DNA from: JAOUEA01 sp963825685
GTDB taxonomy: Bacteria; Actinomycetota; UBA4738; HRBIN12
DNA length: 64,000 nt
Direction of reading: 5' to 3'
Assembly (NCBI GenBank): GCA_963825685.1
Contig: CAWGUD010000024.1
Coordinates: 1 to 64,000 of the forward strand
The notes beneath the pieces were generated by a model. That model was not told the origin of the DNA and ran no database searches. It saw only the letters and a program-made list of their open reading frames with translations. The position numbers and the translations under genes are program-made. Below are positions 34,563 to 44,099 of the stretch, one piece after another; position 1 is the stretch's first letter; the number at the start of each line of letters is the position of its first letter.

Positions 34563-34841
34563 TCACGCGAGTTCCGTGTGGCCGCAGGCCCGGCACACCA
34601 CGCCACCGAGCTGCGCCGACAGGCGCGTTCCCCCGCAGGATCGGCACCGGTCCAGGCCCTCGGCCCAGTCCGCGCGCTCCACCTGACACGCCGGGCAGAT
34701 CAGCACCTGCCGTCCGTCCGAGACCGCCCGCACCCACGGCGTCTCCCGTTTGTCGGGGTCGTAGGTGGGCCGGCCGCACAGGGAACACCCCGGTCGGTCG
34801 CCCGTGACGAGGGCACCGTCCTTCGGCCTCACGGCTCGCAA
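34563..34841 (-). CDS. Zinc-ribbon protein with eight cysteines, unknown function
   Basis: Four CxxC pairs are visible (CSLC, CPAC, CRSC, CRAC), enough for two zinc sites. Start chosen as the TTG at 34841 because a GGGAGGGGAG site lies well placed upstream; GTGs at 34832 and 34880 are alternatives (the longest gives 105 residues). It starts 8 bases from the tRNA-Val gene. Function unknown. Confidence 0.7.
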   Translation of the reverse strand: MRAVRPKDGALVTGDRPGCSLCGRPTYDPDKRETPWVRAVSDGRQVLICPACQVERADWAEGLDRCRSCGGTRLSAQLGGVVCRACGHTELA

Positions 34842-34919
34842 GGATACCGACTCCCCTCCCCTGCATGTGCGACTCGACACGTCATTCCGGTCGCGGTATG
34901 CCTGGGGGTGAGATCGGAC

Positions 34920-35894
34920 ATGGTGGCATCACGATCGCTCGTCGCGTTCCTGCTCGTGCTCGCCGCGTGCACCCCGGACACCGAGGACAGGGAGGAGCGT
35001 CCCTCGGCGGTAGTGCCTGTCGGCTCGACCCTCGTTCAGATCGACCCCGAAAGGGATGTGGTCGGTCACGTCGTCCCTGTCGGCGTCGATCCGTTCGTGG
35101 TGACCTCATCGGCAGGCAGGATCTACGTAGTCGGACTCGACCGAGGCGACCTCCGGTCGGTCGACGCCGAGACGGGCGAGTCCTCCACCATCGACATCGG
35201 GGCGGCGGCCGGCGTGGTCGCCGACGGCGACTCGATCTGGGTCACCGCCGAGGGCAGATCGCTCATCGAGCTGGACGCGGCCACCGGAGCGGTTCGCCGT
35301 CGGCTCACACTCGACGACGAGCTGATCTTCGGGCCTCGAGACGGCGGCATGCTCACGGTCGGGGGCGGATCGCTGTGGATCGCCGTCGACCGGGGCGGGA
35401 CGACCGGCGAGGCGAGCGGACTGTCTGCGGGTCGATCCGGACTCCGGTGAGGTGGAGGATCGGATCGCGATCGGTCACGAGCCCGTGTTCCCGGTCTTCG
35501 CCGACGGGGCCGTCTGGCTGGTCAGCATGCTCGAAGAGCGCGTGCAGCGCGTCGATGCGGCGACCGGCCGAGTGACCGGAGTGCGCACGCACGACGGTCC
35601 CCTCGCGGTGGCGGTCGGTGCCGGCGACGTGTGGGTCACGACGACGGCGGGGGTCGACCGCATCGACGCGCGGACAGGTGCGCTGATCGACATGCTCGAC
35701 GTGCCCGATGAGCTGGCACGAGGTGTGTTCGTCCGATCGGGGACGATCTGGGTCGCGACCGAGGTCTCGGTGCTCGGGCTCGACCCCGGAGCGGAGACGT
35801 CACGCACGAGGTGACGCTCGTGGAGCGCTCGAACGACGAGGGACCCTTCTCGATGACCTGGGCGGACGGTTCCCTGTGGGTGTCGATCGAGTGA
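34920..35894 (+). pseudogene. Lipoprotein beta-propeller, frameshifted twice
   Basis: ATG 34920 opens a signal peptide with a good lipobox (FLLVLAAC) and blades of a YncE-like propeller (TSSAGRIYVVGLDRG, DGDSIWVTAEGRSLIELDAA). Around 35425 the reading shifts by an extra base to PDSGEVEDRIAIG, with blades (DGAVWLVSML, AGDVWVTTTAGV). Near 35795 it shifts back by a missing base to VTHEVTLVERSN, ending at 35894. The span of 975 bases is divisible by three, consistent with one insertion and one deletion. It resembles secreted Ser/Thr-kinase-like sensors or virginiamycin-lyase-like propellers. Confidence 0.7.
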
Positions 35895-35935
35895 TCGGGA
35901 GGCCCGCGTGCTGGGAACCGGGGTAGCCTTCGGCG

Positions 35936-37114
35936 ATGGTCGAGGGGCTCGGATCACTGCTCGCGGCGATGGTCGTGGTCGCCGCCGCGCCGATCGTCGT
36001 GGCGTTCCTGCCCGGCCGGGTGCCGCAGGTCGTGCTGCTGATCGCGGGCGGCATCGTGATCGGCCCCGAGGTGCTCGACCTCGCGCAGCCCGACGACATC
36101 ACGCTGTTCGCGAACCTCGGGCTCGGGTTCCTGTTCCTGCTGGCGGGCTACGAGCTCGACCCGACCCTGCTCCGGGAACGCTCCGGGAAGCTCGCGATCG
36201 TGGCGTGGGTGATCACGATCGTGCTCGCGATCGCGACCGTGGGAGCGCTGGAGCTGGCGGGCCTCGTGAAGGCGTTCGTGCCGGTCGCGATCGGGCTCAC
36301 GACGACCGCGCTCGGCACGCTGCTCCCGATCCTGCGTGACCACCACATGCTCGAGGGGCGCTTCGGCCGCTCCCTGTTCGCGGCGGGCGCCATCGGTGAG
36401 ATGGGGCCCGTGCTCTGCATCGCGCTGCTGCTCGGGCACTACAACTCGATCGTCGAGGTGATCGGCGTCGCCGCGGTGGCGGGCGTGGCGTTCGCGCTCT
36501 CGGTGATCCCGCGGTTCACCCAGGGCACGCGGTTCGGCCGCATCCTCGAGGAAGGCCAGCACGAGACGTCGCAGACGACGTTGCGGCTCACGGTGCTCCT
36601 GCTCGTCGCGCTGCTCTACCTCTCCGCCGAGTTCGGGCTCGACATCGTGCTCGGAGCGTTCTTCGCCGGCATGGTGCTGAAGCGGTGGGCGCCCGGCGAT
36701 GTCGAGTCGCTCGAGAAGAAGCTCGACGCCGTGGGGTACGGGTTCTTCATCCCGGTCTTCTTCGTGTCGTCGGGCATGGGCCTCGACGTGATCTCGATCG
36801 TCGAGTCGCCCGGGCGACTGCTCGGGTTCTTCGCGCTGCTGCTCCTCGTGCGAGGCGTGCCGGCGCTGTTCGTCTATCGCAAGGACCTGACGGCTCCGCG
36901 TCGCGTGCAGATGATGTTGCTGACCGCGACCGCGCTCCCCCTGTTGGTCGCACTCACCGAGATCGGGCTGCAGAACGGATCGATGCTGCCCGAGAACGCT
37001 GCCGCGCTCGTCGGCGCAGGCGTGCTCTCGGTCGCGATCTTCCCGGCGCTCGCGGTGCGGCTCCAACCCCGGGCGCTCGAGGCCGAGCGCGAAGCCTCCG
37101 CTCCGGAGCGCTGA
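35936..37114 (+). CDS. Cation:proton antiporter (CPA2 / KefB-like membrane part)
   Basis: Protein of 392 residues with about 11-12 membrane helices and the family segments GGIVIGPEVLDLAQPDD, GLTTTALGTLLPILRDH, LGAFFAGMVLKRWAP and FFIPVFFVSSGMGLD. The NAD-binding RCK domain of full KefB/C is absent. It probably exchanges K+ or Na+ for H+. The stop is 22 bases before ureAB, and the two might be coexpressed. Confidence 0.88.
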   Translation: MVEGLGSLLAAMVVVAAAPIVVAFLPGRVPQVVLLIAGGIVIGPEVLDLAQPDDITLFANLGLGFLFLLAGYELDPTLLRERSGKLAIVAWVITIVLAIATVGALELAGLVKAFVPVAIGLTTTALGTLLPILRDHHMLEGRFGRSLFAAGAIGEMGPVLCIALLLGHYNSIVEVIGVAAVAGVAFALSVIPRFTQGTRFGRILEEGQHETSQTTLRLTVLLLVALLYLSAEFGLDIVLGAFFAGMVLKRWAPGDVESLEKKLDAVGYGFFIPVFFVSSGMGLDVISIVESPGRLLGFFALLLLVRGVPALFVYRKDLTAPRRVQMMLLTATALPLLVALTEIGLQNGSMLPENAAALVGAGVLSVAIFPALAVRLQPRALEAEREASAPER

Positions 37115-37136
37115 CGATGACGGGAGTGGCGGCGCG

Positions 37137-37733
37137 ATGCAGCTGAACCCGACCGAGCAGGACCGGCTGCTCGTGTTCGCCACGGCACAGCTCGCTCGCG
37201 AGACGCTGGCGCGCGGGCTCGCGCTGAACGCACCCGAGGCGATCGCGCTCGTCTGCGACGAGATGCACCTCGCGGCCCGCGCCGGCGCCGCGTACGAGCA
37301 GGTCGTCGACACCGGCCGCGCCATCGCCGAACGCACACCGGTGCTCGACGGCGTCGCGACGATCGCCGCCGAGATCCGGCTCGAGGTGCTGCTCGAGGAC
37401 GGGTCCCGGCTGATCGTGCTGCGGGAACCCTTCGGCCCCGTCGATGCCGAAGGACCGGGTGCCATCCGGTTCGCGCCGGGCGACGTCGACCTCGTGCCCG
37501 ACCGCGAGCGGCGGCGGCTCACCGTGCGCAACACGTCGCGCCGACCGGTGCGGATCTCGTCGCACTACCCGTTCTGGCAGGTGAACCCGTCGCTCGAGTT
37601 CGACCGCGAGGCGGCGCGCGGCTTCCGGCTCGACCTGCCCGCGGGCGACTCGCTGCGATGGGCACCCGGCGAGGAGCGCGAGGTCGAGCTCGTCGCCTAC
37701 GGCGGAGCGGGCGCTCCGGAGGGAACCGGCTGA
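37137..37733 (+). CDS. Urease gamma-beta fusion subunit (UreAB)
   Basis: Protein of 198 residues. Residues 1-100 match UreA (TEQDRLLVFATAQLARETLA, RGLALNAPEAIALVCDE) and residues 105-190 match UreB (HYPFWQVNPSLEFDREAARG, FRLDLPAGDSLRWAPGEE). Fused gamma-beta chains occur in some actinobacteria and Helicobacter. The TGA overlaps the ureC ATG as TGATG. The beta part begins just after a VLLEDGSR linker. It pairs with the alpha subunit to form the urease core. Confidence 0.85.
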   Translation: MQLNPTEQDRLLVFATAQLARETLARGLALNAPEAIALVCDEMHLAARAGAAYEQVVDTGRAIAERTPVLDGVATIAAEIRLEVLLEDGSRLIVLREPFGPVDAEGPGAIRFAPGDVDLVPDRERRRLTVRNTSRRPVRISSHYPFWQVNPSLEFDREAARGFRLDLPAGDSLRWAPGEEREVELVAYGGAGAPEGTG

Positions 37734-39483
37734 TGCCTCGCTCGATCTCTCGCTCCGAGCACGCGCTGCGCCACGGGCCGACGACCGGCGATCGGGTCAG
37801 GCTCGGCGACACCGACCTCTGGATCCGCATCGAGGACGACCTCACCGAACCGGCCGACCAGGCGCTCTGGGGCTACGCGAAGACCATGCGATCGCGCATG
37901 ACCCAGCGCGACACCGCGACGAGCGAGAGCGAGCTCGACGCGGTGATCGGCAGCGCGATCGTGGTCGATCCGATGCTCGGGGTCGTGAAGGCCGACCTCG
38001 GCATCAAGGACGGACGCATCGTCGGGCGTCGGCCGCGCCGGCAACCCCGACATCACCGACGGCGTCGACCTCACGGTCGGGCCGGGCACGTGGCCGATCC
38101 CGTGTCACGGCCTGATCGCGACGCCCGGAGGCGTCGACAGCCACGTGCACCTGCTGAGCCCGCGTCTCGTGCCGGTCGCGCTCAGCGCCGGCGTCACGAC
38201 CCTGATCACGGCCGGCTTCGAGGAACCCGCGTGGCGCATGCACCGAACGCTCGAGGCGTTCGAGTTCCTGCCCGTGAACCTCGGGCTGCAGGCGAGTGCC
38301 CGCGCAGACCGCCGAGAGCCGCTCGAGGCGCTGATCGAGGCCGGCTCGGTGGGTCTGAAGATCCACGAGGATTGGGGCGCGTATCCCGAGATCGTCGACG
38401 CGACCCTCGCGACCGCCGACGCCCACGACGTCGCGGTCTGCCTGCACACCGACGGTCTCAACGAATCGACCGAGCTCGAGGGCACGATCGCCGCGATCGG
38501 TGGGCGCACGATCCACGCCTACCACGTCGAGGGCGCCGGGGGCGGCCACGTGCCCGACGTGCTCGGCCTCGTGCGGGTGCCGAACGTGCTCTGCTCATCG
38601 ACCACCCCCGGCCTCCCGTGGGGACGTGCCGCCGACCTCGAGCACACCGACATGATCCTGCTCGTGCACGAGGGGAACCCGGGTCTGGCCGACGACGTCG
38701 CCGGAGCGCGGGAGCGGGTCCGCGCGACGACGATGGCCGCCGAGGGTCCCCTGCACGACCTGGGTGCGATCTCGATCGTGAACTCCGACTCACAAGGCAT
38801 GGGGCGCATCGGCGAGACGATCCGGCGCACCTGGCAGCTCGCCCACGCGATGAAGGCGTGGCGCGCCTCGGAGCTCGGCGCCGGATGGCCCGACGCGCCG
38901 ACGGCGCGCCGCCTGCGGCCACGCCCGCCGGACTCGCTCACCGACGACGGGCTCGGCCTCGACGACAACGAGCGGGTGCTCTCCTACCTCGCGAAGCACA
39001 CGGCCGAGCCCGCGATCGTGCACGGCATCGCCGACGAGGTGGGCTCCCTCGCCCCCGGGCGCTCGGCCGACATCGTGTTGTGGGAACCGGCGACGTTCGG
39101 CGTCCGCCCCCTGATGGTGATCAAGGGCGGCGTGGTGGCGTGGAGCGCGATGGGAGAGGGGAACGCCAGCGTGCACGGTGCCGAACCGACCCGCTACGGC
39201 CCCGACTGGGGAGGCGACGGGCGAGGCGGCGGCGAGGCTGTCGACGACGTTCGTCTCGCGCGCCGCGTTCGACGCCGGCATCGGCGACGCCCTCGGCACC
39301 CGTCGAGAGGTGGTCGCCGTCGGTGGGACGCGAGGGCTCACCCGGGGCGACCTCCTCGCCAACACCGCCGTCCCCGACGTCGACGTCTCGCCCGACGACG
39401 GCGAGGTCACGATCGGCGGACGCGTGCTCGCCTGCGAGCCGGTCGACGAGGTGCCGTTGTCCCGGAGGTACCTGCTGGCCTAG
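37733..39483 (+). pseudogene. Urease alpha subunit (UreC), two apparent frameshifts
   Basis: Deleting one G at about 38026 and one near 39211 gives 583 codons with the full UreC fold: HGPTTGDRVRLGDT, GVDSHVHLL (Ni-binding His pair), SVGLKIHEDWGA (carbamylated Lys), CLHTDGLNES and AYHVEGAGGGHVPD. The 1751-base span is 583 codons plus two, consistent with two G insertions. Several sites differ from canonical ureases: the flap segment reads ILLVHEGNPGL, so the usual MVCHH cysteine is Val. No ureDEFG accessory genes are in the window. The stop overlaps that of the sulfatase in the palindrome CTAG. Confidence 0.8.
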
Positions 39484-41001
39484 CCGCCGCACCCGCTCAT
39501 CCCGGGCGGTGAGAGACCGGGGGGTCGGGGCGAACACAGACCCCGGGGTCCGAAGAGCTTCGTGCGCATGCGGGCGCGAAGCGCTCGTTCCGCAGGCGTC
39601 AGACCGCCGGCGACCAACACGTTCGTGAGCTCGTGCGGATCGCGCCGCAGGTCGTACAGCTCTTCCTCTCCGGTGCGGTAGCGGACGAACTTGTGCTCCG
39701 TCGTGCGGACCGCACAGTACGTGGGGATGCCGTCGATCGACGGATCGTCGTAGTGCTCCACGAGGAACTCCCGCCGCCATCGGCGCGTCGACCCGTCCAG
39801 CAATCCGAGGAAGCTGCGGCCGTCGAAGGTTCCATCACACGCGCCGTAGCGGGGATCAGGACAGCCCGGCCGCACCGAGAGCCCCACGAGGTCGGTGATC
39901 GTCGGCGCGATGTCGATGTTCAGCACCATGCGCCGGTCGCGCCGCGCGTCGCCTGCGGTCAGCGGGTCGTATCTGACGACCAACGGCACCCTGATCGCCT
40001 CCTCGTACGGCACCTTCTTCTCGCGGTGGCGATGTTCCCCATCGAGGATGCCGTTGTCCGAGGTGTAGATCAGCAAGGTGGTGTCCAGACGCCCGGTCTC
40101 GGCGAGGGCGTCGAGGAGCACGCCCAGGCCGTCGTCCACCGAGAGCAGGGTGCGACAGGCATCCTGCGGCCGCCGCACTCCATACGTGCGGACCTCGTCG
40201 GGGCTGAGCGGTGCCCGATGCGCGATGTAGTCGGGCTTGTCGCCCACGTTCGCCTCGTTGAAGGCCGGATCGCGATCGTGCCGCTCGGAGTCGCACCTCG
40301 CGTCGTCGTCGTACTTCGCTTCGGGGATCGTGGGCTCATGCGGGGCGATGTAGTTGAGGAAGAGGAAGAGCGGCGTTCGCCGCTGCGTGCTGCGGATGAA
40401 CCGATCGGCGTAGCGCGTCATCACGGTGGTGTTGTAGGCGCGGTCGGGCCACGTCGCGTGCGGTGCCGTCCTCGCTCACCGTGAACCCGTGGTAACGAGG
40501 CGTTCCGAGCCCACGCCAGACGTCCCAACCGGGCGGCACGTACCCGAGGTCGTTGTAGCCGTTCAGGTACTTGCCGACGAGCCCGGTTCGGTACCCGGCC
40601 GAGTTCAGCCACGTCGCGAGCGTGGATCGCTCGAGGCCCCTGCGATGGACACCCGCCCAGCCTCCGTATCGACCGGAGAGCGACCAGATCCCGGTCGTGT
40701 GCGATGCCTGGCCGCGGAGCAAGCTCGTGCGCGAAGGACAGCACAGCGGATCGACAACGAAGCCCCGATCGAAGGTGACGCCCTTGCCCATCACTCGGTC
40801 GCGGAGCGTGGTCATGTGCCGGAGGGAATCGGCGCGCTGATCGTCGGTGAGCACGACGATGACGTTCGGCAGACGACCACGGGGTGCCGCCGTGGTTCGC
40901 GCGATCGAGGTCGCGTTCGGGACCGTCGCCAGGGTCATGGCGAGCACGGCCGCGATCGTGGCGGGGACCATCCGCCTGGTCGACACGGATCGTTCCGCCA
41001 C
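39480..41001 (-). pseudogene. Secreted formylglycine-type sulfatase, frameshifted once
   Basis: From the GTG at 41001 (GAGGGGGC upstream) a signal peptide precedes IVVLTDDQRADSL (metal-binding DD) and LCCPSRTSLLRG, with Cys87 in the CxPSR sulfatase motif that becomes formylglycine. It runs to about 40460, where one extra base moves the reading to VMTRYADRF and on through PLFLFLNYIAPHEPT, YTSDNGILDGEHRH and the C-terminal domain to 39480. Total span is 507 codons plus one base. It is probably an intact extracellular sulfatase with a sequence error; substrate unknown. Confidence 0.82.
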
Positions 41002-41083
41002 CGCCGCCCCCTCGCGCTCGGGGCATGGTTGCCCCGACCCGCAACGCTACGCAGCGATCGACGTCACGTCAAAAGGAAAGAAC

Positions 41084-41111
41084 GGGGCGGCGGCCCTTCG
41101 GCCGCCGCCCC
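41084..41111 (-). terminator. Intrinsic terminator of the DUF4397 gene
   Basis: A perfect 12-bp stem (GGGGCGGCGGCC) with a 4-base loop is followed, in the minus-strand direction, by GTTCTTTCCTTTT. It lies 29 bases past the DUF4397 stop and between it and the sulfatase start. Confidence 0.85.
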
Positions 41112-41140
41112 GTCGCGATCGAGCGTTGCTGCGTCGAAGG

Positions 41141-41833
41141 TCAGGCCTTCTCGCCGACCTCCAGCGGGATCAGCGCCAGGTTGTAACCTGCCGTCCCGTT
41201 GCCCCAGGCGTACACCTGGTAGCTGTAGCCGGCCATCAGCGACAGGTCCACCGGGCCGATCACCGGGGCGCTCTGACGCGCGAGGGAGACGAACACGTTG
41301 TAGTCGCCCTCGGGAACGTCGAAGCGGCGCTGGGTGCCCCACACGAACTGGCGTCCGCGGTTCAGCGGCGAGCCGTTGGCCCACACGTTCACCGCGGGGG
41401 CGTCGGCCGTGTGGCGCACGACGACGCGTGCCAGGCCCTCGTCCGTCTTCCGCGTGTTGTTGCGGAACAGCGCCAGGTTCGGCGTGCCGTGGTCGTCGAG
41501 GTTCGCGACCACCGTGTAGTTGCGGTTGCGGCCGCCGGCCAGGTCGGCCACGGCCGACAGGATCGCGGCGCTGCACGGCTGACCAGCGGGGGTGACCTTC
41601 AGCCGATACTCCCCGCCCGGCAGCTTCACACCGGACACGACGTCACCGGGCTCGAAGTCGGTGATCGCCTTCGCCCCGTTGACGCACACGTCCACGGTGA
41701 CACCGGGGATGCCGTGCACCACGTTCAACGTGAACTTCGGAGTACCGCCCGTGGCCTGCCCAGGCGCTGCTCCGAAGAGTGCCATCGTCGTCGCGAGCGC
41801 GACGGCGAGGCCGATGATGCGCTTCGACATCAT
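41141..41833 (-). CDS. Secreted DUF4397 domain protein
   Basis: Protein of 230 residues from the ATG at 41833 (site GGGAGGGAG). The signal peptide ends near AAPGQATG. Two repeats follow: FTLNVVHGIPGVTVDVCVNG and VVVRHTADAPAVNVWANG, then a conserved YSYQVYAWGNG ending. DUF4397 proteins are secreted, often S-layer or cell-wall associated, with beta-sandwich repeats; the function is unknown. Confidence 0.88.
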   Translation of the reverse strand: MMSKRIIGLAVALATTMALFGAAPGQATGGTPKFTLNVVHGIPGVTVDVCVNGAKAITDFEPGDVVSGVKLPGGEYRLKVTPAGQPCSAAILSAVADLAGGRNRNYTVVANLDDHGTPNLALFRNNTRKTDEGLARVVVRHTADAPAVNVWANGSPLNRGRQFVWGTQRRFDVPEGDYNVFVSLARQSAPVIGPVDLSLMAGYSYQVYAWGNGTAGYNLALIPLEVGEKA

Positions 41834-41975
41834 CTCTCCCTCCCTTCGCGTGGCGAGCGGAACGGCGGAAGCCGCACCCTCGTTTCCACACACATGTACA
41901 GCGTACTGCGTACCCACCAGGGCCCCAGATCACGCTGCGGCTTGGGTGCATAGGTTCGCCTGCAGACCCGCAGGG

Positions 41976-43629
41976 CTAGGGGGCGGAGCCGTTGGCCTCG
42001 TACACGAGACGGCCGGACGCCATCGTGAGCTCGACCGTGGTCTCGCCGATCGCCCCGAGCGAGCGGTCGAACGGGTCGCGGTCGAGGACCGCGAGGTCGG
42101 CGCGCATGCCGACCGCGAGCACGCCCGCCTCGTCGTCGTGGTTCACGTACGCCGAGCCTCGCGCGAACGCGGCCATCGACGTCGCGAGGTCGAGGCGCTG
42201 CCACGCATCGAGCGGCTCGACGTCGGGCCGGCCGGGAGGCTGCCGCGTCACGCCGACCTCGAGCTCGAGCCAGGGGTTCGGCGTGGTCACGGGCCAATCG
42301 CTGCCGATGCACATCACGGCGCCGCTCGCGAGGATCGAACGGAGCGGGTAGAGGCGGGATGCCCGTTCACCCACCCGTGGCGTCGTGATCTCGACGATCG
42401 CCGGGTCGGGCTGTGCCCAGAACGGCTGCAGGTTCGCTGCCACACCGAGCCTGCGCAGGCGCGGCAGGTCGACGGGGTCGGGCAGCTGGATGTGCGCGAT
42501 GTGGTGCCGGGCGTCGTTCCACCCGTTGGCCGCGCGCGCGGCCTCGACCGCGTCGAGCGCGCTCCGGAAGGCTCGGTCGCCGAGCGCGTGCTGGTGCACC
42601 TGGAACCCGCGAGCGTCGAGGGCGACCATCGCCTCGCTCAGCGCCTCCGCCTCGATGAACTGGATGCCGCGGTCGTGCCGGCGGCCGAACTCGCCCTCGT
42701 ACGGCTCGAGCATCGAGCCGGTGCAGCTCTCCGGGCACCCGTCGAGCATGATCTTGATCGTGGTCGCGTGGAGCCTGCCTCCGGTCGCCCACTCCCGCTG
42801 CTCGACGAGGCGGTCGACCTGCTCCATGCCGGCGTGGCGGTCCCACCACATCGACGGCGACGACGCGCGCCGTGAGGACCCCCTCGTCGTCGAGCTCGCG
42901 GTAGGCCCGCAGCAGGTCGGGCTCGACCCAGGCGTCCTGCCACCCCGTGATGCCGAGCGCGTGCAGCTCCTGCTGCGCACGGAGCAGGTAGGTCTTCCAC
43001 TGGGCCACGCTCGGCTGCGCGGCGACCGTGCGCCACACGTCGTAGGCAGCGCCCTCCTGCAGGGTGCCGGTCGGCGAGCCGTCGGGGTCACGCACGAGGT
43101 AGCCGTCCCACGGGTCGGGTGAGGTCGCCGTCAGCCCGGCGAGCTCGAGCGCCCTCGAGTTCACCCACCCCGCGTGCACGTCGGTGTTGAGCAGGAACAC
43201 CGGACGGTCCGGCACCACCGCGTCGAGATCCTCCTTGCGGGGGCCGTCGGTCTCGGTGAACACCGTGTTGACCCACCCGCCTCCCACGATCCACTCGAGG
43301 CCCGGGTTGGCATCGGCCACCTGCCGGATGCGCGCGAGGTAGTCGTCCTTCGTGTGCAGGTCGTCGAGGTTCACGTTGAGCAGGTTCCTGCCGGCCACCG
43401 ACGGGTGGACGTGCGCGTCCTGGAATCCCGGCACGACCATGCGACCCGCCATGGTGAGCACCTCGGTCGCCGGCCCCCGGAACGCCCGCACGTCGTCGTC
43501 GGTCCCGACCGCCACGATGCGATCGCCCCGGATCGCGATCGCCTGGGCTCGACGGCGAGCGGCGTCGCCGCACCACACGTCGGCGTCGGCGACGATCAGG
43601 TCGGCGGGATCACGCTCTGCATCCGACAC
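41976..43629 (-). pseudogene. YtcJ-like amidohydrolase, one frameshift
   Basis: The GTG at 43629 opens an amidohydrolase (DLIVADADVWCGD, VPGFQDAHVHP with the metal HxH). After about 42860 the reading moves by one base to MWWDRHAGMEQVDRL, and continues with IKIMLDGCPES, VHQHALGDRAF, ARHHIAHIQLP and CIGSDWPVTTPNPWLE. Span 551 codons plus one base. The YtcJ family includes secreted or cytoplasmic hydrolases of unknown substrates; here the metal residues are all kept. A single extra base probably reflects sequence error. Confidence 0.8.
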
Positions 43630-43670
43630 GGCGCGGACCCTAGCATGGAGGCAAGCGACGGGAGGTTGCC

Positions 43671-44099
43671 ATGGAGAGCACACAGGTGGAACGGGGATTG
43701 GTGGGCACGGTGACTGGCGACGAGGTCGACATCCGCGAGAGCGGCGTCGGAGCCGCGGCCTCCTCGAGGGATCTCTTCCTCACGAACGGGGGCGCGGGGC
43801 TGCTCGCCGCCGCCGGCAACCTCACGATCACGAACGGAGGGGGCGGGCCGATGGCGATCGGCGGCAACGTGTCGATCACGAACGGGGGCGCCCAGACGAT
43901 CCTCGCCGGGGGTGGGGCGACGCTCGGCGAGCGGAGCTTCGTCGCGTTCGTGCTCTCGCCCAAGGTCACGGTGGAGCCCGGCGCCACCGTCCTCTGCTCG
44001 ACCCCGCAGGCGCTGGCGTTCGGCGCGGTCGTGAGCGCCGCGATCCTCGCGGCGACCCAGCTGCTGCGGAAGGCCCGCAACTCGTCCAGCGTGGACTAG
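43671..44099 (+). CDS. Short beta-helical-like membrane-tailed protein
   Basis: Protein of 142 residues. Central repeats such as GNLTITNGGGG, GNVSITNGGA and ATLGERSF are in the style of a polymerising beta-helix. A hydrophobic C-terminal segment (ALAFGAVVSAAILAATQLL) could anchor it. It may interact with the bactofilin-like protein encoded convergently next to it. Its stop TAG overlaps that gene's stop in CTAG. Confidence 0.6.
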   Translation: MESTQVERGLVGTVTGDEVDIRESGVGAAASSRDLFLTNGGAGLLAAAGNLTITNGGGGPMAIGGNVSITNGGAQTILAGGGATLGERSFVAFVLSPKVTVEPGATVLCSTPQALAFGAVVSAAILAATQLLRKARNSSSVD

